From NCBI GenBank assembly GCA_977017575.1, contig CDRNVI010000012.1, forward strand, positions 930,001 through 994,000: a stretch of DNA of 64,000 nucleotides. Direction: 5' to 3'. The translations under genes and the position numbers were made by a program. The notes under the pieces were generated by a model. It worked only from the letters and a program-made list of their open reading frames with translations. It was not told the DNA's origin and made no database searches. Each line of letters opens with the position of its first letter. Position 1 is the stretch's first letter. This document shows positions 1 to 9,569 of this stretch, piece by piece. This stretch comes from Paramoeba atlantica. Taxonomy: Eukaryota > Discosea.

Positions 1-767
1 CCAAGCGCAACTGTGTCGGAATGAAAACCAAACGAGAGGTACCCATGGGAGGCAGTCGATACTCTGTGAACTACAAGCCGCTGCATCGAATTCCGAAGTG
101 GCTTGCGTACATTGTACACGACCGCGAACGAAAACGTTTGCTGGGATTCTTTCTGTACAGCAACGGGTGTTACGTTGCGGAGCTACTGACGTACAAACAG
201 ATTCCCCGGCTTGTGTACAACAAGTATTTTCAAAAGTACATCCCGACTCTGGGGCAGACCGTCGAGCTCCGTCAAATTACCTATGGTAAGGAATTCCACT
301 CGCTGGAGTGGTACCCAGGGGGTGGAGCAAGCATGGTACGAGCGGCCGGGACCTCGGCTGTGATCCTACGCGGAACGGAACCAAATTTGGTACCTGTGCT
401 GCTACCGAGCACGGAGGTTCGATTATTCGAGGATAACTGTCACTGCGTGTTTGGACGGCGTGCCGGGGTCATGCAGCGCTACACCCGTTTCGGGGGATTT
501 CGCACTCGTATAGGAATTCGTATGGTGCGACCTCGGAGCAAGAAGAACCAAGTGAAAATGGACCAGCACCCCGCAGGAGGGGGGAATGGCTCCAAGTGGC
601 ATTTAATTTTTCCACTGGATTACCGCATTCACCCAGTGTCACAGAAAACGAAGCATTGGCTCTCGTCGTATATTTTGCGAGGACGATTGTACAACAAGCA
701 TATGTCGATTGCTGAAATCAAGGAGAAAACATACGGGTGGAAAAGTCGCGATCCAGTTTATCGATAA
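1..767 (+). CDS. MRPL2: Mitochondrial ribosomal protein uL2m (5' end outside window)
   Basis: Large-subunit mitoribosomal protein of the uL2 family, which sits by the peptidyl-transferase centre. The core reads HSLEWYPGGG, then RAAGTSA (family: GxxxxRSAGTSA), LLPSTEVRLF (family: LPSGEVRL) and DQHPAGGGNG, the counterpart of the diagnostic DHPHGGG loop. The first ATG is at 21, but the frame is open from base 3 and the codons before that ATG read KRNCVG, matching the conserved RNxxG at the N-terminus of the RNA-binding domain. The true start therefore probably lies before this window. At 248+ residues with a divergent tail, it fits a mitochondrial rather than a cytosolic or bacterial L2. Known of the family: uL2 binds 23S-like rRNA domain IV. 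Inferred: import into the mitochondrion. Confidence 0.85.
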   Translation, partial: KRNCVGMKTKREVPMGGSRYSVNYKPLHRIPKWLAYIVHDRERKRLLGFFLYSNGCYVAELLTYKQIPRLVYNKYFQKYIPTLGQTVELRQITYGKEFHSLEWYPGGGASMVRAAGTSAVILRGTEPNLVPVLLPSTEVRLFEDNCHCVFGRRAGVMQRYTRFGGFRTRIGIRMVRPRSKKNQVKMDQHPAGGGNGSKWHLIFPLDYRIHPVSQKTKHWLSSYILRGRLYNKHMSIAEIKEKTYGWKSRDPVYR

Positions 768-947
768 ACTGCTTCATTTCTAAGATTTCTTGTAGATAGT
801 TTAGGTTTTTTAAATATTTCTGTTCTACATGTACCTGTGGTCTTCACATGCTCGAGTGCCAAATATCGAATATTTTTTGAAAGTAATTTTCGTTTACCCC
901 TTTTTAGGAAAGATTGCGATTCACATACTACAGCAATCACTTACATT

Positions 948-2660
948 ATGATGACTGCACCATCTCCCACTGTCGACAGTTCCCTACTCGATGACGCACT
1001 AAGCTCTGCGCTTCATAATTTATACCCCACCGGTCCACCCAAGCGCAATACCGAAAACTTACCTCCCAGCGAGCCCCCAGATAAAGCCATCCCTCGGGTT
1101 AAAATCGCCTCACGACCTCCCCCCCAGGAGGAACCTCCCCACACCTCGCCCCCCGAGACCTGTTGCCTCCACATCCCCACCCTGGAACCCGGAGTCACGG
1201 ACCAAACCCTCTTCGAGGCCTTTGCCCCGTTCCACGCCCTTGACGCCTTTGTCATCCAAGACCCCGCACTCTACACCTTCTCCACCTCCACCAGTCCCCC
1301 CACCTCCCCTCCCCCTCCCACCCCCACCCCACCCGCCGGCATCCTCCTCTTCCGTGACCCCACCACCGCCGCCGCCGCCGCCGAACGCGTCTCCCTCACC
1401 GGCCTCGTCCCCTCCCCCCCCTCCTCCCCCCCTCCCCCCCTCCCCGAGCTCGCGCGCTCCCCCCCCGCCTCCGCCCTCCGCACCCCCCTCGGTTGCGCCC
1501 ACCGCGGCTGCCGCACCCTCCTCTGCATCCTGCTCCACTCCCCGCACCACACCCAGGGCGCCACCGCGGAGGTGCTCTCCGCGCTCGAGGACCCCCGCCA
1601 CGCCGCGGCCATCCTCGCCCACCCGCGGTTCGTCTCCCCCGGGCTCGGCTCCGTCGTCGCGCGCGCCCGCCCCGAGCTCCGCCCCCACCTCTCCCGCGAG
1701 CTCCTCACCACGCTGCTCCGCGAGGACAGCGCCGAGGGCTACGTCGCGGAGGCCATGGCGCTCTGGGGGGAGCTCTTCGCCCGGGGGTGCTTCCGCGGGG
1801 TCAGCACCCCCGGGCGCGTGCTCGAGGCCGTGCTGGAGTCCGGGGTGGGGCTCACCCGGAAACGGGTAAAGGGGTTGTGTGGGTTGGTGGCCCGCACGAC
1901 ACGGGAGGGGTGGGAGGGGGAGGCTGTGGAGGGGGTGCTGCGGAGGTTAAGGGGGCGGAGTGTGGAGCCGGAGGGGAAGGAGGCGTTGGTGGAGCTGTGT
2001 AGGTTGTTGCGGGAGAGGGGGAGGGGGGAGAGGGGGGAGGGATCGAGGGGGGGTGGGAGGGGAACGCATGGGGGTCAAAAGCAAGGGGGGTCGGGGGAGG
2101 GGAAGGAGGGAGGGGGGGTTCATACGCAGCGGAAGCCCTCGTCCTCGTCGTCTTCCTCCTCTGCGGGTGGTGCAACGCCTCTTGCAGCCTCGCTCGGTAC
2201 CCCTGCGGTGGTTGTGCTCACGAACAACACAAAGCTCACCTGCGCGCTGTGCTCCGCAAGGGCAAAGGTACGGTGCACGGAATGTGAAAAGAATTTCTGT
2301 GCGGAATGCCAGAAGTACGACGTCCAGATTCATGATTGCCTGTCCCGTACCGTGTACGTTAGCAAGCTGGACCCCTCCGTAACGGCCTCGGAGTTTCGAG
2401 AAATTCTTGATCGATTTGGCACGGTCGCAAAAGTACGACTCTGTGGTGACCCCACGCAACGCAGCTTGTATGCTTTCATAGAGTTTACAACTGCGGCAGC
2501 AGCGCGTAAACTTCTTCAAGCTGACAAACAAATGATACGGAGCCTTAGTTGGCGGTGTTTACCCGCTCGTCAGCCTATCCATGACCACAACGAAGAAGAT
2601 CAATCCGGTAAGTCACGGATCTGCACCTTTGGACTTTCTTCTGAAGCAGCCGCTCAATGA
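948..2660 (+). CDS. RRM protein of the CID8/CID10-like type with N-terminal low-complexity region and Cys cluster
   Basis: Predicted 570 residues starting at the double ATG at 948, the first ATG after a pyrimidine-rich tttttag at 901-907. Order: a Pro/Ser-rich, very GC-rich first third; an alpha-helical middle with EAMALWGELF-like helices; a Gly/Arg-rich stretch; a Cys/His cluster at about residues 430-463 (CALC, CTEC, CAEC spacing, B-box or MYND-like); then an RRM at about 466-535 beginning RTVYVSKLDPSVT with CGDP and YAFIEF. The RRM most resembles those of plant PABP-interacting CID8-13 proteins (RTVYVxxxD, CGDP, FAFIEF); no PAM2 motif is visible. Likely RNA binding in translation or decay. 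Composition swings from C-rich to G-rich along the gene. A GTAAGT at 2608 could be a 5' splice site, which would change the last 17 residues. Confidence 0.7.
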   Translation: MMTAPSPTVDSSLLDDALSSALHNLYPTGPPKRNTENLPPSEPPDKAIPRVKIASRPPPQEEPPHTSPPETCCLHIPTLEPGVTDQTLFEAFAPFHALDAFVIQDPALYTFSTSTSPPTSPPPPTPTPPAGILLFRDPTTAAAAAERVSLTGLVPSPPSSPPPPLPELARSPPASALRTPLGCAHRGCRTLLCILLHSPHHTQGATAEVLSALEDPRHAAAILAHPRFVSPGLGSVVARARPELRPHLSRELLTTLLREDSAEGYVAEAMALWGELFARGCFRGVSTPGRVLEAVLESGVGLTRKRVKGLCGLVARTTREGWEGEAVEGVLRRLRGRSVEPEGKEALVELCRLLRERGRGERGEGSRGGGRGTHGGQKQGGSGEGKEGGGVHTQRKPSSSSSSSSAGGATPLAASLGTPAVVVLTNNTKLTCALCSARAKVRCTECEKNFCAECQKYDVQIHDCLSRTVYVSKLDPSVTASEFREILDRFGTVAKVRLCGDPTQRSLYAFIEFTTAAAARKLLQADKQMIRSLSWRCLPARQPIHDHNEEDQSGKSRICTFGLSSEAAAQ

Positions 2661-3045
2661 TTCTTGCTGCTACTCAACCTGTGCGAAAGGAAAAAAAACG
2701 AATAGAACACGGCGGGTAGTACATTCGCGCATTTTAATTATCAACGTGAATGATTTTGCCAACAGAGATACAATGATTGGTTATCATCTAAGTTTGGACT
2801 CTCTTGTATTGTTTATGGAATATATTCTACGTATTGATGCATTCATATGCATTTTGTAAAAAAAACAGTAATGCCATTAATACATTATGAACCTTGATCT
2901 TCTGAAAGTTTTTTTCTCACCACTGTGATAGGACTAATCCTTTCACCAGTACATTAGCTAGTCTTTTACGTTAGTGAATTTTATTTGTCTTCAGACACAC
3001 TTTAAGTCTTACACTTTTTTACACATGACTGCGCAGCATACCACT

Positions 3046-3435
3046 ATGAGTAAATCTTCTAGGGGGAGACCTCGCATGCCCAAAACTCCACCAACGACAA
3101 TGGATGATGATCCTCCAAAGCAAGAAGAGGAGCAATTAGAGGAATCTACGAAACCTGCGCCCAAAAAGCGCTTTGAAATTGTCAAATGGAATGCCGTAGC
3201 ACTATGGTCGTGGGATATTACCGTCGACACCTGTGCCATATGTCGCAATCACATTATGGATTTATGCATTGACTGTCAGGCTAAAGCACAACCCACGACG
3301 CATAACGAGTGTACCGTGGCGTGGGGCAAGTGCAACCATGCTTACCACTTTCACTGCATCTCTAGGTGGCTACGAACCCGCAATGTATGTCCTTTGGATA
3401 ATCGAGACTGGGAATTTAAGAAATACGGCAGGTAA
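3046..3435 (+). CDS. RBX1: RING-box protein RBX1/ROC1, cullin-RING ligase subunit
   Basis: RING-H2 subunit that recruits the E2 to cullins in SCF-type ubiquitin ligases. The stretch from [19 protein letters not shown] to the terminal WEFKKYGR is nearly colinear with human RBX1. It contains the cullin-binding strand ([11 protein letters not shown]), [17 protein letters not shown], the [17 protein letters not shown] zinc ligands and [12 protein letters not shown]. The 129 residues compare with 108 in human; the excess is a Lys/Pro/Glu-rich N-terminal tail. An in-frame ATG at 3025 would add 7 residues. A pyrimidine tract ending in AG at 2994 precedes both starts. Confidence 0.95.
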   Translation: MSKSSRGRPRMPKTPPTTMDDDPPKQEEEQLEESTKPAPKKRFEIVKWNAVALWSWDITVDTCAICRNHIMDLCIDCQAKAQPTTHNECTVAWGKCNHAYHFHCISRWLRTRNVCPLDNRDWEFKKYGR

Positions 3436-3819
3436 AGATCGTCTGAATCATAGCAGTGTGTTTAAAAGTGGTTCCCAGTTTTCTAATTATTCACTTATCA
3501 ATAGTTCTCTAGGGTTAGAGCATCGGATGATATTCAATGTAAGGGTAGACGTTCTCATGTACATGTAAATTGAGGTTATTCCCCTTTTTGGTGAACTTTT
3601 AAGCATTTGCGGCTTTATTTATTCTTGTTGATTCAAAAGCTTTATACTTTTGAAGTGGATTGTCTTGAAGTTTTATTTGCATTCGAACTTATAGTGGAAA
3701 TTTTTCGATGTCCGGTCTTTCGGTATTCACCTTCAGGTCTAGGAAAGCGATTCAGGAACGCTTCCTGCATATACATCACGGTATAGGGAAATAGTAATTC
3801 ATTGGGCTCCTCCGCACTT

Positions 3820-6519
3820 ATGCTCCGTCTTGCGACTATTTTGTGCTCGTTGTGCTTTTTATCCATCGGTTTATTTACCAGAGGTTTCTTGCTAAGCAGA
3901 GAAACTCTCTTAGGATATAATCAATCTAGCCCTTCCGTTCCACGACTTGTGGATCGAGTTGTGATTATTCTGGTAGATGCACTTCGTCCTGACTTTATTT
4001 TCCCTAATATTCGATCTCATCCCCCTGGGGCTTCAGTTCGTCCTCACTCCCTTTCCTACATTTCCGATGCTCTACGTTCGAAGTCCAACGTCGCCGGGTT
4101 TGCTTTTGTTGCGGACCCGCCCACCACCACAGCCCAGCGACTTAAATCCCTCACGTCCGGAACGTTTCCTACGTTTATTGAGGCCGGTCAGAATTTTGAT
4201 TCTGCTGTGCTCCGCGAAGACAACATCATCGCTCAACTTAAGCAACAGAATATTTCACGTGCGGTTTTGGGGGATGACACTTGGTTGAATTTATTCCCCG
4301 AACCCATGTGGAATCGCACCCATGTGTATCCCAGTCTGGACGTCTACGATCTGCATACGGTAGATCGCGGAATTCTCTCCCATCTTTATCCATTGTTGCA
4401 AAATGATCAACATGAATTTGTGGTGGCTCATTTTTTGGGTGTCGATCATGTAGGGCATCGATACGATGCGCGTCATCCAGAAATGTCATCAAAGTTGGCA
4501 GAAATTAATGAGTGTATTGAGAAAACGAGTGCCGTATTACAACAGGGTGAACAGGATTCTCTTTTGCTCGTGTTTGGAGATCATGGTATTACGGATAGTG
4601 GAGATCATGGAGGAGGCAGTGAAGACGAAGTCACTTCCTTTCTCTTTGCTGAATACTTTTTTAATACCAAAACGACGGAAACAGAAGTCCATAACTCTAT
4701 GAAAGGCAAGGATAATTCCGATAGCTCGAGAAATAAGACAGTCACACGTGCTAACAATAATTCTCCTCTTCATGAAAGTACAGCACCAAAGCTAGAGACA
4801 TTTCTAAGACAGATGCAACAACAGCGTCATACATATTACGACCCAGAAAACAGAACCTGGGATTATGAGGGTCGCGCGTTGAAGGGCACTGAGGTGTGTA
4901 TTAACGGCACTATACCGTATGTGTACCAGGTAGATCTTGTTCCTACACTTGCCATGCTTTTCGGAATTCCTATACCTCAAAATAACATGGGTAGAATTAT
5001 TCCAGAAATTTTAGCTTTCCCCATTTTTGCTCAATACACAGATGGCGTTGAAGTACTAGAAAATGCCTATCTGGATAACATCCATCAAGTATCGGAATGT
5101 TTGCGAAATTCTCATCATGCGGATGAGAAGTTAGAGTATTTATCTCAAAAATTATCTAACAATTCTGCTTTGAACGCAGAAAAATATGTTAAGCAGTCTA
5201 AAGATACGGAGTCCCTGTCTTTTTTGTTTGCTTGTGATTCTGCTTTACGAGAGGCATCCAGTCGTCTTCGACTTGAGTGGACTCATTATGATGAGAACCT
5301 GATGATTATAAGTCTTTCTGGGCTTGCAATTTGCTGGGCGGCCTCTTTTTTATGTTTGCTCCAAGTTTTACTACCAGACCATGATTTACGCGACATACGA
5401 AACGTGAAAAGTGTTCGACTAAAAGGCTTTGCTCACACCATCATACTTGTTTCTCTATTGTTTTTTAAGTGCTTTTCCGCGTTGAGTAGTAGCCTCATAA
5501 TAGAAGAATCGGCAGTGGTCTGGGCAGGAATGCAGTTAACATTGGTTGTTCTTGCTGCACACTGTTCTGTCCAAAGGAGTAAGGCGCTTACTGTTACTTT
5601 TGTTGCGCTATACTTGTTGCACTACGGAGTACCCGTGAGAACACACAGTCTGGCGCTGGCATCATCTGTTGTTAAACACGTAGAATACTTTTCACCGCTT
5701 TTTCTTGCATGCAGCGGATATTTAACTTACTCTTTCTTGCACGACAAACATACCAAAGTCTTGAACATTGTATGTGTCTGTATGCTTGGTTGTTATCGCT
5801 ATTTCCGCTCCGAACCCGGATGCCAGGTGGCAATACTAAGTTCTAGAACTGCTCTGCTCCTTATAGTGATTTTGTTTTCCTTGTCGTTGCGTAATCTTCG
5901 TAAAGGCTCGCAAGCCGCGTACGTCATTGTGAGTTCATGCATATATTTCGGAATCTTGGTATCTCAGCCCAAATATATTTTTTCGTACGCGCTCTACATT
6001 GTTTTTTTGAAATCTGTTCGAGAATGGAGCAAAGACTTTAGTGAAGTGAAGTTACGAAAAGATGATAAGAACTTGTTCCTTCTTGCCACTCCAATACTCG
6101 CAGTCTATGTGAGCCACTATGGACTGTTTTTCGCAACAGGTCACCACACTGTTTTATCTACTTTGGACTGGACGTCTGCATATACAGCCATGGGGGAGTA
6201 CAATTGGTACACGGGAATGTTTTTTGTGAGCAGCGAATCTTTTTTGGCTTATTTTGTCGGACCGATAGCAGCGACTGTCTTAGTTAGCGGCGTTTTTGAG
6301 TCATCTTATAGCAAAAAAATAGTGTCTCCATTTAGGATAGTAAGCCAAGTATTGTTGTTCAACTCTCTAGGATCTATATTCGGTGCAGCTCTCACAATAT
6401 GGTTACATCGTAGGCATCTGATGTTATGGGAAATTTTTACACCTTACTACATATACACCGTGATTGGAAATATCATGAGCATCGTCGTGACGCTTTTCTT
6501 CTTTGCGATTACAAGATGA
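3820..6519 (+). CDS. PIGO: GPI ethanolamine phosphate transferase 3 (PIG-O / GPI13)
   Basis: ER membrane enzyme that adds the bridging phosphoethanolamine to the third mannose of the GPI precursor. The 899 residues begin with a signal-anchor helix (residues 1-25), followed by the alkaline-phosphatase-like luminal domain. Its metal ligands are visible: VDALRPDF (about residue 50), the SLTSGTFPT segment with the nucleophile threonine, HFLGVDHVGHRY and FGDHGITDSGDHGGG (about 250). From about residue 490 onward there are roughly ten to twelve hydrophobic membrane helices, as in PIG-O. The first ATG after an upstream TTG-initiated frame is at 3820. Single uninterrupted exon. PIG-O is preferred over PIG-N/PIG-G because of the TSGTFPTFIEAGQNF signature. 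Confidence 0.9.
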   Translation: MLRLATILCSLCFLSIGLFTRGFLLSRETLLGYNQSSPSVPRLVDRVVIILVDALRPDFIFPNIRSHPPGASVRPHSLSYISDALRSKSNVAGFAFVADPPTTTAQRLKSLTSGTFPTFIEAGQNFDSAVLREDNIIAQLKQQNISRAVLGDDTWLNLFPEPMWNRTHVYPSLDVYDLHTVDRGILSHLYPLLQNDQHEFVVAHFLGVDHVGHRYDARHPEMSSKLAEINECIEKTSAVLQQGEQDSLLLVFGDHGITDSGDHGGGSEDEVTSFLFAEYFFNTKTTETEVHNSMKGKDNSDSSRNKTVTRANNNSPLHESTAPKLETFLRQMQQQRHTYYDPENRTWDYEGRALKGTEVCINGTIPYVYQVDLVPTLAMLFGIPIPQNNMGRIIPEILAFPIFAQYTDGVEVLENAYLDNIHQVSECLRNSHHADEKLEYLSQKLSNNSALNAEKYVKQSKDTESLSFLFACDSALREASSRLRLEWTHYDENLMIISLSGLAICWAASFLCLLQVLLPDHDLRDIRNVKSVRLKGFAHTIILVSLLFFKCFSALSSSLIIEESAVVWAGMQLTLVVLAAHCSVQRSKALTVTFVALYLLHYGVPVRTHSLALASSVVKHVEYFSPLFLACSGYLTYSFLHDKHTKVLNIVCVCMLGCYRYFRSEPGCQVAILSSRTALLLIVILFSLSLRNLRKGSQAAYVIVSSCIYFGILVSQPKYIFSYALYIVFLKSVREWSKDFSEVKLRKDDKNLFLLATPILAVYVSHYGLFFATGHHTVLSTLDWTSAYTAMGEYNWYTGMFFVSSESFLAYFVGPIAATVLVSGVFESSYSKKIVSPFRIVSQVLLFNSLGSIFGAALTIWLHRRHLMLWEIFTPYYIYTVIGNIMSIVVTLFFFAITR

Positions 6520-6595
6520 AAGATTTTATCTAGACCTCTCCGCAGGATATCTTTTTGTTGATTCTTTGGATATTTTTTTATTTCTGGTTTCTATA

Positions 6596-7532
6596 CACCC
6601 CTGTACAGCTTCATTTACCCCCCCTACAGGTCTTGTATTTTGTTCGATTTTGGAAATGTTTGGTATAGGACTGTTTTTCGACGCGATCGTCTCGAATCCG
6701 CTGTCCTTTTCATGATTGGAATAAAAAAATTACTAAAATGACCAGACGATTTTTGAGCTTTTTCCATATTTTTGAACTTTTTTATGTTTATAAAAGTATA
6801 CAATTTTAATAAAATTAAAAGTATATTAATCGTGTGTAGAGAACGTAAAAATGACGCTAGATAGGTATTCAATATCCAATATGATACCTTTTCTTTTCTA
6901 TCACCAATTGAAGTCTTTTGCAATAGTTTTTAAAAGGATTTCTTAATTCGTCAACATGTTCTCCCGTTTTAATGATGGCATCTTGTAATTCGTGTCTATT
7001 CTTAGGTTTTATTACTGTTTGGATGTGATAATCCATCCAAGACCACACCTTCTCTACAGGGTTTAAATCAGGGGATAAGGGGGGCCAATCTATTGCTCCC
7101 TTTTTCAACTTTTAAATGCGAGGCAATGAGTTGGGGCATTATCCAACTGAAGAATTACCCGGCTCTTCTTTCGTAAAGAAGAAACGAAACCGCTTTCTAC
7201 CATAGCTTTCCACACATCTTTTAGTTCCTTGTACCGTGCTATGATCAGCGTTCGCCTTTCGGGTGGAATGCGCTGATTTGGGAGAGAGGAAGCCCGATAT
7301 CTTTTGACCATTAAGGAAAAAATGTCAAAAAATGGATTTTTTTTAGTGTGGGCAAATGAAAAACGAGTTTTTCGACGAAATTTTTAAACTCTCGGAAGAA
7401 AAAAAGGTCGCTCAAGTGAAAAGGACAGCGGATTCGAGACGATTGTGTCGAAAAACAGTCCCACACCAAATATCTCCAAAGTCGAACAAAATGCAAGATC
7501 TGTGCGGGGGTAAATGAAGCTGTACAGGGGTG
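6596..7532 (-). mobile_element. Tc1/mariner element with about 115-bp inverted repeats and a broken transposase
   Basis: Two arms of about 115 bp (6596-6711 and 7417-7532) are inverted copies at roughly 90% identity, starting CACCCCTGTACAGC. Both ends abut TA (6594-6595 and 7533-7534), the target duplication of Tc1/mariner. Between them the - strand encodes the C-terminal half of a DDE_3 transposase in two pieces. 7311-7105 holds LQLDNAPTH (second catalytic Asp). 7108-6869 holds WPPLSPDLNPVEKVW (third catalytic residue). The pieces are in different frames, the stretch between the two motifs is shorter than normal, and the N-terminal DNA-binding half with the first Asp is missing. At 937 bp it is an internally deleted, dead copy. 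Confidence 0.85.
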
Positions 7533-7559
7533 TATCTACAGTAAGTTGGTTTCTACCTA

Positions 7560-7889
7560 CTGCCCTCCCACTTAAACGCAGCCGGGTTTTGGCCGAAAAT
7601 TGCGCGCAAGTAGCCGGGTCAAAAATAACACAAGGGGGAAATTGAGCTGAAGGTGGAGAGAGAAACATACAGTAGTGGAAAAAAAATCTGAGAATGAAAG
7701 AAAGCTAACCAGAGTGTAATGAGTCGATCAATAGGAAATCGTGCATGCGATAAAAAAAAATAAGCGATATAAACGATAAAAAAAATCCTCTAAATAAATC
7801 GCCCCGCTTCGCGTGCGGTTTTGGTCGTGCCTCAAAATTGTGCTTAAGTAGTCTTATCAAACGGTTGCGCATAAGTGGGGGGGGCGCAG
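7560..7889. mobile_element. C-tract inverted-repeat element (MITE-like), copy 1
   Basis: 330 bp, no coding capacity, flanked by TA on both sides (7558-7559 and 7890-7891). Left end CTGCCCTCCCACTTAAACGCA; right end, read inward, CTGCGCCCCCCCCACTTATG followed by CGCAACCG. Two internal segments, 7582-7622 and 7817-7861, are direct repeats of one another (GGTTTTGGYCG, then AAAATTG, then AAGTAG). Terminus, TA flank and layout match the other C-tract elements in this window. Confidence 0.6.
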
Positions 7890-8005
7890 TATGTAACTGA
7901 TATTTCATTTGTGATTCCGTTTATTTTACGAAACTTTAATTGTGAAGATTTATTACTACAATAGTAGTATCTTTTGTATTTCAATTTGGAAATCTTACTA
8001 TCCAC

Positions 8006-8938
8006 ATGCCTGCAGCTGAGAAAAGAATTAAGTCACCCGACGACTTAACACATTTTCTACATTGCGAAACTCGTCAAGAGTTGCTTCGGTTTATTGAGGA
8101 ACTAGCCACCAGTGTCCGGGGACTTCAAAGAACCGAAGTAGCCGTTCCAAAGCCAGAATCTTTGGCCCAGCGCATAATAGACATGCTGCGAATCCTTCAA
8201 AAATGGGTTGTAGATATACCTCTACAAAGCAGCAGCACTCAACGATACGGAAATAGGGCGTTTCGAGATTGGTGTGCCCGGTTGCGAGAGCAGTGCAACA
8301 GTCTGGTACACAAGATGCTTTCAGAAGACTCGACTACGTTGTTATATCTAGACGAAATAGTGAGTTACCTGTTGGATGCTTTTGGAAATGCCACCAGATT
8401 GGATTACGGTACGGGTCATGAACTTCATTTTCTCGTCTTCCTGTATTGTCTCCACAAAATTGGGCTTATCTCCAAAGATGCATTTCGTGGCATTACAATG
8501 TATGTGTTTTGGGAATACATAGTTCTGGTACGTGCCTTGCAATCTCGATATCATCTCGAACCTGCAGGTTCACACGGAGTTTGGGGGCTCGACGATTTTC
8601 ACCATCTTCCATTTATTTTTGGTTCCTCACAGCTTATAACATCTACACAGACAAATTCGTATCCCCCTTCGGTAATCACAGACACTTCACTAATACAAAG
8701 TCGGCGAGCAGAAAATTTTTACTTCGACGCTGTCGCATGGGTCTTGGATAATAAACGGGGTCCATTTCATGAGCATAGCTCGATGTTGTATAGCATCAGC
8801 GGAATGAACAGCTGGGAGAAAATATTTGAAGGCATGTTACGCATGTATGATGGCGAAGTATTGGGAAAATTCCCTATTATGCAACACTTTTTGTTTGGGA
8901 CACTTTGTCCATACGACGGTTCCCACGAGGCTTTATGA
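8006..8938 (+). CDS. PTPA: Serine/threonine phosphatase 2A activator (PTPA, peptidyl-prolyl isomerase)
   Basis: Chaperone that activates the PP2A catalytic subunit by loading metal ions and has prolyl-isomerase activity; cytosolic and nuclear. 310 residues, the usual length of the family. Signature blocks in order: YGNRAFRDWCARL, YLLDAFGNATRLDYGTGHEL, LEPAGSHGVWGLDDFHHLPF with the ATP/peptide-pocket residues, GPFHEHSSMLYSISG, then EVLGKFPIMQHFLFG at the end. The ATG at 8006 is the first in frame. It is flanked on both sides by Tc1/mariner or MITE insertions that do not enter the gene. Confidence 0.95.
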   Translation: MPAAEKRIKSPDDLTHFLHCETRQELLRFIEELATSVRGLQRTEVAVPKPESLAQRIIDMLRILQKWVVDIPLQSSSTQRYGNRAFRDWCARLREQCNSLVHKMLSEDSTTLLYLDEIVSYLLDAFGNATRLDYGTGHELHFLVFLYCLHKIGLISKDAFRGITMYVFWEYIVLVRALQSRYHLEPAGSHGVWGLDDFHHLPFIFGSSQLITSTQTNSYPPSVITDTSLIQSRRAENFYFDAVAWVLDNKRGPFHEHSSMLYSISGMNSWEKIFEGMLRMYDGEVLGKFPIMQHFLFGTLCPYDGSHEAL

Positions 8939-9569
8939 TAACAAAAAAAAACATACATGTGAACGTATGGATCAAAGTAAGGAGAGGCGTCACCTATAAC
9001 GCACCCCTAAAAGGAGTACTGCTAGCTCAACGTATTTTCAGTTCAACGCATCTTATTGAGTACGTTATTGAGTATGTATAGTTTTTGGTGAAGTTCAGGA
9101 ACCACAGTATCTTTCGCTAACAGTCAGACCTCTCGAAACTACCCCCTCAACTGCGCCACATTATCAATGGCACCGATCTTACGCTACTGTTGCCTTGAAA
9201 CAAAGATGACCTGTACTATTGCTCGTAGCTGAATGCGTCTGTAGCTCCATGCATGTTTGTAACTGTATGACGTCGTGGTTTTTGTAAATAAAAGTAAAAT
9301 ATCTGCCCTAAAAATACTTCTTGTGGTGCGAAAAATGCTTTTTCGTTTTATCGACACCTCCCTGAACACGGGCGCCCTCAGTGTGAAAGGAATTCATACC
9401 TAATTTATCATATCCGGGGAATACATATCGGGGGAATCACATCGGGGTATGTATTATTGTGTGGGATCTACAGTCCCATTTCGAATCCTTGCAACAAACT
9501 TTTAGAAAGCATAAAATGAGCTTTTTAGATGCGGTTTTCTCTAGGTTTCTCGTATTCTTATAAGGTATA
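8939..9569. other. Non-coding stretch
   Basis: No convincing reading frame on either strand. Three degenerate copies of an ATATCGGGGGAAT-like unit lie in tandem at about 9410-9455. A TTCGAATCC string at 9482 resembles a tRNA T-loop, but no cloverleaf can be built around it. Confidence 0.5.

Noticed and set aside
1110-2175. Long - strand frames across the RRM gene rich in Gly or Pro
   Set aside because: They mirror the C/G-runs of the real gene and have only low-complexity composition.
9450-9500. Possible tRNA from a TTCGAATCC string
   Set aside because: No acceptor, D or anticodon stems can be paired around it on either strand.
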